A DNA stretch of 50,233 nucleotides from Clostridia bacterium (GTDB lineage Bacteria > Bacillota > Clostridia > Oscillospirales > CAG-272): NCBI GenBank assembly GCA_017443595.1, contig JAFSYU010000019.1:1-50233 (forward strand), read 5' to 3'. Of the stretch, positions 1 through 9,154 are shown piece by piece. A model generated the notes under the pieces. The model saw nothing but the letters and a program-made list of their open reading frames with translations. It was not told where the DNA came from and made no database searches. A program made the position numbers and the translations under genes. Each line of letters opens with the position of its first letter. The stretch's first letter is position 1.

Positions 1-14
1 AGCAGTTTTTGTTT

Positions 15-137
15 TACCTTCTCCTTTGGAGAAGGTGTCACGAAGTGACGGAAGAGGCTATAAAATGATTTTTGCAGTTTGAAAAGCCCCTTTCGTCACA
101 ACGTCCCGTTGTGCCACCTTCCCCAAGGGGGAAGGTA
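15..137. repeat. MITE-like palindromic element, family B
   Basis: A 123-bp non-coding element is bounded by 27-bp imperfect terminal inverted repeats at 15-41 and 111-137. Both read outward as TACCTTC-CC-TTGG-GAAGGTG-CAC with three differences. Each arm is itself a palindrome. Inside the left arm lies the CACGAAGTG hairpin, echoed by CACAACG..CGTTGTG on the right. A half copy recurs at 30478-30520. No transposase is encoded, so mobility in trans is inferred. Confidence 0.7.
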
Positions 138-172
138 TTTTTTTGAAAAATACTTTGTCAACAAATTGAAGA

Positions 173-196
173 GCCGCCGAAAACGGCGGCCTTTTT
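173..196 (+). terminator. Rho-independent terminator of a gene upstream of the window
   Basis: A seven-bp GC stem (GCCGCCG / CGGCGGC) with an AAAA loop is followed directly by CTTTTT. No coding gene in the window precedes it, so it probably ends a plus-strand gene lying left of position 1, with the family B element inserted or residing in its 3' region. Confidence 0.65.
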
Positions 197-304
197 ATAC
201 GCTTTGCATCGGGCTTATTCACCAATTTCGAGTATTTATGCATCTAAATTGAATAATATTCACAAAATTGTTGAAATTATACACAAAATTCTGCAAAAAA
301 GTAC

Positions 305-333
305 TTGACAAATGCATTTTTATGCGTTATAAT
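305..333 (+). promoter_or_regulatory. Sigma-A promoter of the amino acid ABC operon
   Basis: A perfect TTGACA (305-310) is separated by 17 bp from a perfect TATAAT (328-333). The predicted transcript starts near 340, giving a leader of about 58 nt to the ATG at 398. Confidence 0.85.
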
Positions 334-397
334 GTCCCCACAAAACAAACAACGCTCTGCCTGCAACACGGCGGACGTCAGGAAAGGAAAAATAATA

Positions 398-1171
398 ATG
401 AAAAAAATTCTTACTCTTATCTTAGCGGCAGCAATGCTGACCGGCTGCATAGCTCTTGCTTCATGCGGCAAAACGGAAGAAAAAGTGCTCAACGTTTACA
501 CAAACGCGGGCTTTGCCCCCTATGAATACCTTGACGAAAACGGCAAGGTCGTAGGCGTTGACATAGACGTTGTAAACTACATAGGCGAAAAGCTCGGCTA
601 CAAGGTGATCATCTCGGATATCGACTTTGACGCCATCTTAAACGAAGTCGCCAAAGACAAATTCGCGGTAGGCGCCGCCGGTATGAGCAAAAAGGCGGAA
701 CGTGACGAGATAGCTTTAGCGTCCGACGTTTACGCTACGTCCGTTCAGTACATAATCGCCCCGACCGGAACGTTTGAAGGCGAGCAGGTCGCTTTGGCGG
801 ACGCCGTTGCGTACATAGCCGCTTCCGGCATCAAATCCATAGGCGTGCAGAAGGGCACGACCGGCGCGGATCTCGTAGGCGGAGCTATTGAAGGTACGGA
901 AGCAAAAACCATTGAATACAGCAACGCCATAATCGCTTCTCAGGATATCGGTTCTTCCGTGGGCGCGGTCGTTATAGACAAAATGCCCGCTGAATCAATC
1001 TGCAAAGATAATGAAAATCTGCAGTGCTGGGCTCTTGACGCGGAGATGGAATCCTACGTCATGTACTTCAATAAGGACAACGCGGATCTCGTAAAACAGG
1101 TAAACGACGTGCTGAAGCAGATGATCGCCGACGGTCTTATAGACCAGTATACCGTAAAGCACAGCAGCTGA
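398..1171 (+). CDS. Polar amino acid ABC transporter substrate-binding lipoprotein
   Basis: A 257-residue extracellular binding protein for an amino acid ABC importer (SBP_bac_3 / family 3 type). An N-terminal signal of about 20 residues leads into a lipobox (LTGC or LASC), so the mature protein should be lipid-anchored outside the membrane. The start of the mature domain, VYTNAGFAPYEY, followed by VVGVDIDVVNYIGEKLGY, is the family's ligand-pocket signature. The ATG at 398 is chosen because AGGAAAGG lies just upstream; a longer in-frame reading would begin inside the -35 box. The permease follows after 19 nt and the ATPase overlaps the permease, so all three form one operon. Substrate specificity cannot be read from the sequence. 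Confidence 0.92.
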   Translation: MKKILTLILAAAMLTGCIALASCGKTEEKVLNVYTNAGFAPYEYLDENGKVVGVDIDVVNYIGEKLGYKVIISDIDFDAILNEVAKDKFAVGAAGMSKKAERDEIALASDVYATSVQYIIAPTGTFEGEQVALADAVAYIAASGIKSIGVQKGTTGADLVGGAIEGTEAKTIEYSNAIIASQDIGSSVGAVVIDKMPAESICKDNENLQCWALDAEMESYVMYFNKDNADLVKQVNDVLKQMIADGLIDQYTVKHSS

Positions 1172-1190
1172 CGGTTTTAAAACGTAAAAT

Positions 1191-1898
1191 ATGACGTTTG
1201 CGGAAAAACTCGCAAAACTATGGGATCTCCGGGGCTTGTTTGCAGAAAGCCTCGGATATTCCCTGTTAATAGCCTTCGGCGCGGTCGTCCTCGGATTCAT
1301 AATAGGCGTTATACTTGCCGTAATACGCATAGCGCCCAAGAAAAATCCCGTGATCAAAATACTTGACGGCATAGCCGTGACATATATCACCGTGATACGC
1401 GGCACGCCTACGCTCGTACAGCTTCTTATACTTTACAGCTCCGTCCTCGTTATTTTCAAAAGTATGTCCACAAATCTGATAGTGCCGATAATCGCGTTCG
1501 GTATAAACTCCGGAGCATACATGGCGGAGATAATCCGCTCCGGCATAAGCTCTGTGGATGCGGGACAGATGGAGGCGGGCAGGAGCCTGGGTCTGTCCTG
1601 GATCACGACAATGCGCAGGATAGTCATACCTCAGGCGATAAAAACCACCGTACCGACGATCTTCAACGAAATAATCATACTCGTTAAGGAAACGTCCGTC
1701 GTCAGCGTTATAGCGCTTAGAGTAAACTGGGAACAGAAATGGGATCTGCTCGGAATGGCGGAAAAACAGGGTCTGGCAACGCCCGCCTGTTATATCGTCT
1801 TTCTGTTCTTTGCGGCGTTCTTATATCTTGCCGTCGTAATGCTTCTTACAGCGCTGCAGCATCTTATCGAAAGAAGGTTGAAGAAGAATGAACGGTGA
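1191..1898 (+). CDS. Amino acid ABC transporter permease (HisM/GlnP type)
   Basis: A 235-residue membrane permease with several hydrophobic segments. It carries the cytoplasmic EAA loop that docks the ATPase ([22 protein letters not shown], about residues 118-139) followed by a hydrophobic C-terminal half. Length and motif order are normal for His/Glu/Gln family permeases. It lies 19 nt after the binding protein, and its stop overlaps the ATPase start by 11 nt, consistent with coupled translation. The Shine-Dalgarno upstream of 1191 is weak. A single permease gene implies a homodimeric channel. Confidence 0.9.
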   Translation: MTFAEKLAKLWDLRGLFAESLGYSLLIAFGAVVLGFIIGVILAVIRIAPKKNPVIKILDGIAVTYITVIRGTPTLVQLLILYSSVLVIFKSMSTNLIVPIIAFGINSGAYMAEIIRSGISSVDAGQMEAGRSLGLSWITTMRRIVIPQAIKTTVPTIFNEIIILVKETSVVSVIALRVNWEQKWDLLGMAEKQGLATPACYIVFLFFAAFLYLAVVMLLTALQHLIERRLKKNER

Positions 1899-2799
1899 TC
1901 TTATAGAAATCCGCGGGCTTTATAAATACTTCGGTAAGCTGCAGGTCTTAAAAGGCGTTTCGTGCGGGATCAAAAAAGGTGAAAAAGTAGTTGTTTTAGG
2001 CGCCTCCGGTTCCGGCAAATCAACTATGCTTCGCTGTATGAATCTGCTTGAAAGGCCTACGTACGGAGAAGTCTGGCTGCAGGATAATCTGCTGACGCCG
2101 GTAGACCCTTATCTGCATGAGGATATTATAAAGGCTTCGCGCACTTTCAAGAAAATAAAAGCCGCATCCGGCAAAGACGACGCGGAAATAATAACAAAAA
2201 TAAAAAAAGAAGATCTGCTGCACGAAAAAAGAGAAGGCGCGGAATATTCCCGCCTTATGAAAGAGTTTTATAAAGCTCATTATCTTGACGAGAATCTCGC
2301 GCGCGCAAAAATAGGCATGGTCTTCCAGCATTTCAATCTGTTCAACAACCTGACGGTGCTGCAGAATATGACGCTCGCCCCCGTTCAGCTTAAGCTGAAA
2401 ACAAAAGAAGAAGCAACGGCGCAGGCAATGGAGCTGCTTGGCAAAATAGGTCTGACGGACAAGGCGGATTCATACCCGTCCACGCTGTCCGGCGGTCAGA
2501 AACAGAGGATAGCCATAGTCAGATCGCTTTGCATGGATCCGCAGGTCATGCTGTTTGACGAGCCGACTTCGGCGCTCGATCCGGAGATGGTCGGAGAAGT
2601 TCTCGATCTTATGAAGCGCCTGGCGGACGACGGGATGACGATGATAGTCGTCACTCACGAGATAGGCTTTGCGCGCGAGGTCGCGGACAAAGTCCTGTTC
2701 ATGGCGGACGGCGTTATAGCCGAAAGCGGAACACCGTCCGAGGTGTTTGATAATCCGCAGACGCTGCGGGCACAGCAGTTTTTGAGCAGCGTGCTTTGA
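1888..2799 (+). CDS. Amino acid ABC transporter ATP-binding protein with a large helical insertion
   Basis: A 303-residue GlnQ/HisP-type ATPase that powers the adjacent permease. Walker [10 protein letters not shown] spans residues 38-46, the Q-loop reads [12 protein letters not shown] near 141-152, the signature is LSGGQKQR, Walker B reads [14 protein letters not shown], and the H-loop reads VVTHEIGFA. The family is usually about 240-250 residues. The extra length is a charged segment rich in Lys and Glu between Walker A and the Q-loop (about residues 70-138). All catalytic motifs are intact, so the protein should be active. The role of the insertion is unknown. Confidence 0.92.
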   Translation: MNGDLIEIRGLYKYFGKLQVLKGVSCGIKKGEKVVVLGASGSGKSTMLRCMNLLERPTYGEVWLQDNLLTPVDPYLHEDIIKASRTFKKIKAASGKDDAEIITKIKKEDLLHEKREGAEYSRLMKEFYKAHYLDENLARAKIGMVFQHFNLFNNLTVLQNMTLAPVQLKLKTKEEATAQAMELLGKIGLTDKADSYPSTLSGGQKQRIAIVRSLCMDPQVMLFDEPTSALDPEMVGEVLDLMKRLADDGMTMIVVTHEIGFAREVADKVLFMADGVIAESGTPSEVFDNPQTLRAQQFLSSVL

Positions 2800-2820
2800 A
2801 AATCAAAATATAAACAAATT

Positions 2821-2853
2821 GACCGCTCCGTAAAAAAACGGCGGCGGTTTTCT
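2821..2853 (+). terminator. Terminator of the amino acid ABC operon
   Basis: An imperfect hairpin (ACCGCTCCGT / ACGGCGGCGGT) with an A-rich loop is followed by TTTTCTTATT, 22 nt after the ATPase stop. The stem has a bulge, so efficiency is uncertain. Confidence 0.6.
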
Positions 2854-2862
2854 TATTAAAGA

Positions 2863-2891
2863 TTGACAAACCGTTATATATATGATATTAT
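2863..2891 (+). promoter_or_regulatory. Sigma-A promoter of the GH2 glycosidase gene
   Basis: TTGACA (2863-2868), a 17-bp spacer, then TATTAT (2886-2891). The start codon at 2922 is about 30 nt downstream, which leaves room for the GGGGG ribosome-binding run at 2909-2913. Confidence 0.8.
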
Positions 2892-2921
2892 TGTATTGAA
2901 ATAATATTGGGGGTCGTTTGT

Positions 2922-5900
2922 ATGAGAAATATCGCCGGTAAAGTAAAGAAGATCGCGTCAGCGGCGCTTTGCGCGCTGTTCGTTTTGCCTACGGTCTTAG
3001 GTTCGTCGCTTAATATCAGCGCCGTAAACCAGGCGGAGTATGAAAAAAAATCTTATTATAAAAACGAAGCGTCCGTTTTCAGTATCGAGCCGGACGTTGT
3101 AACGCTCAAAACAAACAACGTACCGGAACTGAAAGAGGAGAATTTCACGCTTGATCTTGACGGCGTATGGAAAATGACAAACAGCGGCAGCATCTCGTCT
3201 CTCATAAACGGAACGGGCTGGGACAGCGCGATAAACGCGACCGTCCCCGGCAGTATATACACGGCGCTTTTTGAGGCGGGCGTTATTGACGATCCCTACG
3301 TCGGCGACAATATGAAGACCGCCAATAAATACAGCGAGAAAAACTGGTACTTAAAACGCACGTTCAATTACAGCGGCAAAGGCAATAACGTGAAGCTCTG
3401 TTTTGAGGGCGTGTGCAACGTTGCCGATTTTTACCTTAACGGAAAGAAAATAGGATCGCACGAGGGTATGTTCGGCGGTCCGTATATAGACGTTACAAGC
3501 ACGATAAAACAAGGAGAGAACACGCTTGTCGTACATCTCAAACCGGCAAAGGACTACACTAAGACCGTTGTTTTCAACTGCAGCTACGGTTGGCATTACG
3601 CCAAGCTTTATCCTCTCGGTATCTGGCAGTCGGTCAGTCTGCGCGACGATCCTTCCGTAACGCTTGACAGCCCGTTCATAACGACGACCGATTATACAAA
3701 AGGCACGGTCGACCTTGCCATAGACCTAATACCGAAAGACGGCGGGGCGGTCAAAGGCACGCTGACCGTAGAGATAGCTCCCAAGAATTTCAGCGGTACG
3801 GCTTCATATTTTACCGCGACCGTAAATAAGAGCGGAAATACGACTTTAAGATACCGCGCAAACGTTCCGGACGCGCATCTCTGGTGGCCGAACGGCTACG
3901 GTGAGCAGTATTTATATGAGCTTAAAACGTATTTCAAAGCAAGCGACGGGTCGTCGTCTTACACCGTGTCGCAGTTCGGCATAAGACAGCTTGATTACGC
4001 GCCGTTCCCGTCGGGCGAGGCGTCTTCTTCATACAACCGCCAGTTCGTCATAAACGGTGTAAAGGTATATATGAAAGGCGCGGGCTGGTGCACGTCCGAC
4101 GCTATGATGAGATTCTCACGCGAGGATTACGACAGGATACTGTCGCGCGCACACGACGCCAACATGAACTTTTTCCGTTCCTGGGGCGGCGGACTTGTTG
4201 AAACGGATGAGTTTTACGATCTCTGCGACGAATACGGCATATGTATATATCAGGAATGGCCGTGCTGCTGGGACAGTACCAAGACACAGCCCGCGGACGT
4301 TTTATATGAGACTGTCGTTTTAGGCGCAAAGCGTCTGCGCAACCGCCCGTCTCTCGTCGTATGGGGCGGCGGCAACGAGGGCGAGGCGCCTTATTCCGAC
4401 AAGGTACTGAACCAAATAGGCAAACTTACGTATGAAACGGACGGCACGCGCGATTTCTGGCGTCAGGACGGCGGTCCGGGCGCGTCTAACATAAGACACG
4501 ACCATATATGGTGGTCCGGCAATTCGCCGGAATATTATATAAAGCAGTATACGAGCATAAATTATCTCAATATGCACGAATACGGCTTGGGCGCTATGAT
4601 GAACCGCCAGTCGATAGAAAAGTTCGCCGCGGAAGATGAACTTAAACAATGGCCTATAAACTCAAAAAATTCAATAGCGTACCACACTGCGACGTTTGAC
4701 GGATTTTACGGCTGGATGGAGACGCCGTACGGCCACGATATAGCAACGCATATGCACTACGCGTCGCTGTTCACGGACGAGGAGACTCTTGACGGCGTGA
4801 TAATCGGCTCTCAGCTGTCTCAGGCTCAGGCGGACTATCCGCTTGCGATAAACCAGAGGATAAAAGCGCCAAACAACACCGCAAACGTCATATACAAGCT
4901 TAACGACAACTATCCCGGCGCCTCCTGGTCCATAGTAGACTGGTACGGCGCGCCGAAAATAGCGTATTATCTTATGCAGGACGCTTACCGTCCGGTCATG
5001 GCGGCGTTCAAGACGGACAGATACAATACGATAGATTACGCCAAAGGCGCTACCGCTTTGTCATTGCCCGTCTATATACTTGACGATACCGTGTCGCTCA
5101 AAGGCAAAAACACGTCCGTCAAGGTGACCGCGTACGACGAACAGCTTCAGATAGTCAAAGAACAGGAGTTCAAGGGTCCTTCGACCGCTTCCGTAAACAA
5201 ATTAGGCGACTACAAGCTGAGCGCGGAGCAGACGGACCACACGCCGCTCATAATAACGGCGGATCTGTACGTTGACGGAAAATTCTATAACCGCACGTAT
5301 ATGTATTTCAATTATGAATATGACAGCGGCTGTCTGTTCTATCTGCCGCGCACAACGCTTCAGTACAGCGTATCCGGCAATAAGATCACGATAAAGAATA
5401 CGGGCAGCGTACCCGCCGTAGGCGTAAGCTTAAAGAGCAGCGCGGAGGATAAATTCGTATGCTCGGACAGCTATTTTATGCTCACGCCGGATCAGAGCGT
5501 TGAAATCACGGTAAACGACGCAAAGCTCTTTACCGGCATAGACTGCTTCAACTGCGCGGATCCAAACGACGTAACGCCTCCGTCAAAGCCGACGTCGGTA
5601 AAAACGTCTGACATAAGCTGCGACAGCGTTAAGATAAACTGGGGCGCCTCAACGGACGACAAGGGACTGTTCAAGTACGAAGTCACGCTGACGTGCGGCG
5701 ACACCGTACTTACCGTTCCCGTTCACAGAACAAAAACGGAAGCAGTCGTTACCGGACTTTACGAGGCCGCGGATTATCAGGTATACGTAAGCGCAGTTGA
5801 CAATAAAGGAAATAGATCAGATTCAAAGACAGTTTCGTTCAAGACCGCCCGCGACACCAAAAAGCCGGCGGTCGTGAGCGCGGACTTCACGGACGGCGGA

Positions 5901-7682
5901 AAAATAAAGGTCGTTTTTGACACGGACATGGACAAAGACAGAGCCGAGGATATTTCGCACTATCTTTTGAACAACGGCGCACAGATCACGGCGGCGTCTT
6001 TGGAAAACGACAAAAAGACTGTTCTTCTGACAACAAAAGGATGCAGCGAAACAAAAATCTATACTCTCGGTATGATCGGTCTTACGGATACGAAGATGAA
6101 CAAAAACGATCTGGGGTACGTATCCGTAACGGTCGAGCGCGGACTGTATATGGCTGTTGATTTTGAGCTTGAAGAAGACGGCAGATCTTATACAAAAGGC
6201 AAGAACGTTGCCGCGCTTGAAGAGATCAGCGGCGTCCCGTCATTTACGGATAACGGTGCGGAAGGCAGAGCCCTTGCGGTAAATTCCGGCGGAGGCGTAA
6301 AGGTCAGCGGAGTTGACTTTGCTTTCCCGGAAAACAGCTCCGTTGTAATGTGGATCAAGGGAAAAGCGACGGAGGGCTTCAATCTGCTTCTGGCAAAAGG
6401 CCCCAAACAGACCGGACACTTTGAATTCTATACAAGAAACGGAGAACTTTGGATATACGCGCCGGACGTGGGCGATATGGACCTCGGTTACAATATAAAC
6501 AACGGTCCGGACGGCTGGCATATGCTTGCCATGATGCGCGACGGTCAGACGCTTAAAGTCTACGCCGCGGGCAAGCTCGTTTCTTCCGTATCATTTAACG
6601 GAAAGATAGCAAACAAAACGTACGATATGTCGTTCGGCGTGCTGAACGAGGGTACGTACGGTTTCGGCGGAGCTATTGACAGCGTGCGGCTCTACGAGCG
6701 CCTGCTCAGTTCCGAGGAGCTGTCCGCCGGTACCGAGATACAGGAGCCGACCGCCGTGATAGACGGGCAGGATCTGGCGGGCAAAAAATCAACCACGGAT
6801 TTCTCGCTTGCGGCGGATACCGCGATAAATCTCTGGTTCAAGCAGGACAGTCCCGTAAACGGCACTTACGCCATACTTTTTGCAAAAGCGGCTAAAAGCT
6901 CAAACAAGCATTTTGAGATATACACTCAGGACGGCATACTCTGTTTCTACGCGCCGGGCGCCAATAGCGGAGCCGCTGTATCGTTCAAAACGGATCTCAG
7001 CGGTTACATAGGCTCGTGGCATATGCTCACGTTCGTACACAGCGGCAAGAGGATCATAGCGTATATAGACGGGAAAAAGGTCAGCGCGGCGATGTTCAGC
7101 TGGGCTGTGGAAGAAGGCTCCGAGACGTATTACTGCGGCAGACTTGTTGAAGGTGGTCTGGCTTTCCCGGGCAGCATATCGGAGCTGTCGTTTATGAACG
7201 AGGCGCCGGATGAGACCGCGATAGAGGAGATGTATAAATCAAAAATAGTATATCCGGGCGGCGACGGCGATATAAAATTCGAGTCGGATATTATAACCTT
7301 ACAGCCGGGTGAAACGGCTCTGTGCGGCATAAAAGCGGATAATACCGGCTACAAGCTGACGTTAAAAGGAAACGCGGCGTCACTTGACGGAGAAACAGTC
7401 AAAGCAAAAGCGCCGGGAGAAGCGGTCGTCTGCGCGGTATCCGATAACGGAAAGCGTATGGCAATGACGCTTGTAAGAGTTGTATCAAACGAACCCGTAC
7501 CGGCTGATAAATACGACGCCAACAACGACAATGAAGTGAACAACAAAGACGTCGTCTTCCTGTTCAAGCTCGTTGCCCGGGGCGAAAATATAACAAATGC
7601 GTATCTGTATGATTATACGGCGGACGGAAAGGTGACGAATGAAGACGTGGTGGCGCTGTTCCGCTACGTATGTTCACTGTAA
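2922..7682 (+). CDS. Secreted multidomain GH2 glycosidase with C-terminal dockerin
   Basis: A 1586-residue exported glycosidase of the beta-mannosidase / exo-beta-glucosaminidase branch of GH2. A signal peptide of about 30 residues precedes a jelly-roll sugar-binding domain (LCFEGVCNVADFYLNGKKIG), an Ig-like domain and the TIM barrel. The probable acid/base is E486 in WGGGNEGE and the probable nucleophile E553 in NMHEYG. Accessory modules follow: FN3 at about 883-978, an Ig-like SbsA-type domain at about 978-1070, two LamG-like modules at about 1075-1266 and 1266-1440, a small Ig-like domain, and a type I dockerin at about 1530-1586. The dockerin repeats read DANNDNEVNNKD and DYTADGKVTNED. 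ATG at 2922 is preferred to the upstream TTG because of the GGGGG run. The dockerin implies docking to a cohesin scaffold encoded elsewhere. The exact substrate is not determinable. Confidence 0.9.
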   Translation: MRNIAGKVKKIASAALCALFVLPTVLGSSLNISAVNQAEYEKKSYYKNEASVFSIEPDVVTLKTNNVPELKEENFTLDLDGVWKMTNSGSISSLINGTGWDSAINATVPGSIYTALFEAGVIDDPYVGDNMKTANKYSEKNWYLKRTFNYSGKGNNVKLCFEGVCNVADFYLNGKKIGSHEGMFGGPYIDVTSTIKQGENTLVVHLKPAKDYTKTVVFNCSYGWHYAKLYPLGIWQSVSLRDDPSVTLDSPFITTTDYTKGTVDLAIDLIPKDGGAVKGTLTVEIAPKNFSGTASYFTATVNKSGNTTLRYRANVPDAHLWWPNGYGEQYLYELKTYFKASDGSSSYTVSQFGIRQLDYAPFPSGEASSSYNRQFVINGVKVYMKGAGWCTSDAMMRFSREDYDRILSRAHDANMNFFRSWGGGLVETDEFYDLCDEYGICIYQEWPCCWDSTKTQPADVLYETVVLGAKRLRNRPSLVVWGGGNEGEAPYSDKVLNQIGKLTYETDGTRDFWRQDGGPGASNIRHDHIWWSGNSPEYYIKQYTSINYLNMHEYGLGAMMNRQSIEKFAAEDELKQWPINSKNSIAYHTATFDGFYGWMETPYGHDIATHMHYASLFTDEETLDGVIIGSQLSQAQADYPLAINQRIKAPNNTANVIYKLNDNYPGASWSIVDWYGAPKIAYYLMQDAYRPVMAAFKTDRYNTIDYAKGATALSLPVYILDDTVSLKGKNTSVKVTAYDEQLQIVKEQEFKGPSTASVNKLGDYKLSAEQTDHTPLIITADLYVDGKFYNRTYMYFNYEYDSGCLFYLPRTTLQYSVSGNKITIKNTGSVPAVGVSLKSSAEDKFVCSDSYFMLTPDQSVEITVNDAKLFTGIDCFNCADPNDVTPPSKPTSVKTSDISCDSVKINWGASTDDKGLFKYEVTLTCGDTVLTVPVHRTKTEAVVTGLYEAADYQVYVSAVDNKGNRSDSKTVSFKTARDTKKPAVVSADFTDGGKIKVVFDTDMDKDRAEDISHYLLNNGAQITAASLENDKKTVLLTTKGCSETKIYTLGMIGLTDTKMNKNDLGYVSVTVERGLYMAVDFELEEDGRSYTKGKNVAALEEISGVPSFTDNGAEGRALAVNSGGGVKVSGVDFAFPENSSVVMWIKGKATEGFNLLLAKGPKQTGHFEFYTRNGELWIYAPDVGDMDLGYNINNGPDGWHMLAMMRDGQTLKVYAAGKLVSSVSFNGKIANKTYDMSFGVLNEGTYGFGGAIDSVRLYERLLSSEELSAGTEIQEPTAVIDGQDLAGKKSTTDFSLAADTAINLWFKQDSPVNGTYAILFAKAAKSSNKHFEIYTQDGILCFYAPGANSGAAVSFKTDLSGYIGSWHMLTFVHSGKRIIAYIDGKKVSAAMFSWAVEEGSETYYCGRLVEGGLAFPGSISELSFMNEAPDETAIEEMYKSKIVYPGGDGDIKFESDIITLQPGETALCGIKADNTGYKLTLKGNAASLDGETVKAKAPGEAVVCAVSDNGKRMAMTLVRVVSNEPVPADKYDANNDNEVNNKDVVFLFKLVARGENITNAYLYDYTADGKVTNEDVVALFRYVCSL

Positions 7683-7695
7683 ACGTATAACGGAA

Positions 7696-7723
7696 AAGAG
7701 GCTGCGGTTACAGCCTCTTTTTT
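7696..7723 (+). terminator. Terminator of the GH2 gene
   Basis: A perfect nine-bp stem (AAGAGGCTG / CAGCCTCTT) with a six-nt loop is followed by TTTT, 13 nt after the GH2 stop codon. Confidence 0.85.
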
Positions 7724-7725
7724 CA

Positions 7726-7755
7726 CAAAAAAAGCGTGCTCAATAGAACACGCTT
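7726..7755 (-). terminator. oadA terminator overlapping the stop codon
   Basis: Read on the minus strand, AAGCGTG..CACGCTT forms a stem followed by seven T residues. The oadA stop codon (7740-7742) lies in the loop, so the 5' arm consists of the gene's last sense codons. Confidence 0.8.
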
Positions 7756-9146
7756 ATTGTTTTTACTTCATCTTCCGGCTTCTTTTCGGGTTTCTTTTCA
7801 TACTTTTTCTTTAAGAAATCCGGAGCGGTCTTCGGGAACATTGCGCAGGACAGTACGTCCTCGTCCGTTTTTGCAATATCCTTCATTTCTTCTTTGTATT
7901 TTTTAAATTCCGGCTCTATAAGGTCGGCGGGACGGCAGGTTATGAGCGGTTCGTCGCCTATCGCGGCGGCTCTTACTTCTTCGTTTACCTTGCCGGGCAG
8001 CGCGCCGTATTCTCCGCGCAGAAGCCCTTTTGATTCTTTTGTAAACGTTTTATACCGTTCTCCCGTCAGTACGTTTATGACAGCCTGCGAGCCGACTATC
8101 TGAGACGTCGGGGTCACGAGCGGCGGATAACCGAAATCCTCTCTTACTCTCGGCACCTCGGCTAAAACGTCGTAATATTTATCCTCCGCTTTTGCCTGTT
8201 TGAGCTGAGATATCAGGTTAGAAAGCATTCCGCCGGGGACCTGATACAAAAGCGTGTTCGTGTCAACGTTCAAAACCTTCGGATCAAGCGTTCCGTCGTC
8301 TTTCATACGCTGTGCAACGGATCTGAAATGCGCCGCCGCTTCAGATAAGACGTTAAGATTGAGCCCCGTGTCTCTCGGCGTTCCTTTAAGAGTCGCGGCG
8401 AGAGATTCCGTAGCGGGCTGAGACGTTCCGTTTGCAAACGGGGATAACGCCGTGTCAACTATATCGACGCCCGCCTCCGCAGCCAGAAGATACGTCATAT
8501 CGCCCGTGCCGGTGGTGTTGTGCGTATGCAGATGTATCGGCAAGGAGACTCTTTTCTTGATAGCGCTTACAAGAGAAAACGCGTTGTACGGCAAAAGCAG
8601 GTTTGCCATATCTTTGATGCAGATTATATCCGCGCCCATCTCTTCAAGCTTCATCGCCAGCTCTACGAAATGCTCCTCGTTATGTACCGGGCTTATCGTA
8701 TAGCTTATAGCCGCCTCGGCGATACCGCCGTAATATTTTGTGTATTTCATTGCGCACTGAAGATTTCTTACGTCATTCAGCGCGTCAAACATTCTTATTA
8801 TGTCGATCCCGTTTTCTATCGACTTTTTTACGAAAAGCTCTACGACGTCGTCGGCGTAATGCTTGTAGCCGAGCAGGTTCTGACCGCGCAGAAGCATCTG
8901 CAGTTTGGTATCCGGCAAAGCCTTGCGCAGAGTGCGCAGTCTTTCCCACGGATCTTCATTCAAAAATCTCATGCAAGCGTCGTACGTCGCACCGCCCCAG
9001 CATTCAAGCGAGTAGTAACCCGCTTTATTGAGCAGCTCGCACGCCGGCAGCATATCTTCCGTGCGCATCCTCGTCGCCGCCTGCGACTGATGCGCGTCGC
9101 GCAGTATAGTATCCGTTATTTTAAGCGGTTTTAATTCTTTTTCCAT
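7740..9146 (-). CDS. oadA: Oxaloacetate decarboxylase alpha subunit (carboxyltransferase)
   Basis: A 468-residue carboxyltransferase that moves the carboxyl group of oxaloacetate to a biotin carrier, the cytosolic step of the sodium-pumping decarboxylase. The N-terminal HMGL-like barrel begins ITDTILRDAHQSQAATRMR. It contains the metal-binding HLHTHNT pair, the IKDMANLL segment holding the lysine expected to be carboxylated, and the substrate segment FANGTSQPATES. The C-terminal conserved carboxylase domain follows, but the protein ends before any biotin domain, which is encoded separately. It is the last gene of the oadG-biotin carrier-oadB-oadA operon, 8 nt after oadB. A pyruvate carboxylase B-type subunit is an alternative, but the beta and gamma partners favour the pump. 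Confidence 0.92.
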   Translation of the reverse strand: MEKELKPLKITDTILRDAHQSQAATRMRTEDMLPACELLNKAGYYSLECWGGATYDACMRFLNEDPWERLRTLRKALPDTKLQMLLRGQNLLGYKHYADDVVELFVKKSIENGIDIIRMFDALNDVRNLQCAMKYTKYYGGIAEAAISYTISPVHNEEHFVELAMKLEEMGADIICIKDMANLLLPYNAFSLVSAIKKRVSLPIHLHTHNTTGTGDMTYLLAAEAGVDIVDTALSPFANGTSQPATESLAATLKGTPRDTGLNLNVLSEAAAHFRSVAQRMKDDGTLDPKVLNVDTNTLLYQVPGGMLSNLISQLKQAKAEDKYYDVLAEVPRVREDFGYPPLVTPTSQIVGSQAVINVLTGERYKTFTKESKGLLRGEYGALPGKVNEEVRAAAIGDEPLITCRPADLIEPEFKKYKEEMKDIAKTDEDVLSCAMFPKTAPDFLKKKYEKKPEKKPEDEVKTISVFY

Positions 9147-9154
9147 TATCTACC

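Noticed and set aside
305..397. Longer start for the amino acid binding protein (31 extra residues)
   Set aside because: The extended frame begins in the -35 box and crosses the -10 box of a perfect promoter; the ATG at 398 has a ribosome-binding site and begins a proper lipoprotein signal.
8520..9134. Long antisense frame opposite oadA
   Set aside because: oadA is a clear conserved gene on the other strand; the antisense frame is Arg-rich shadow sequence without a start signal.
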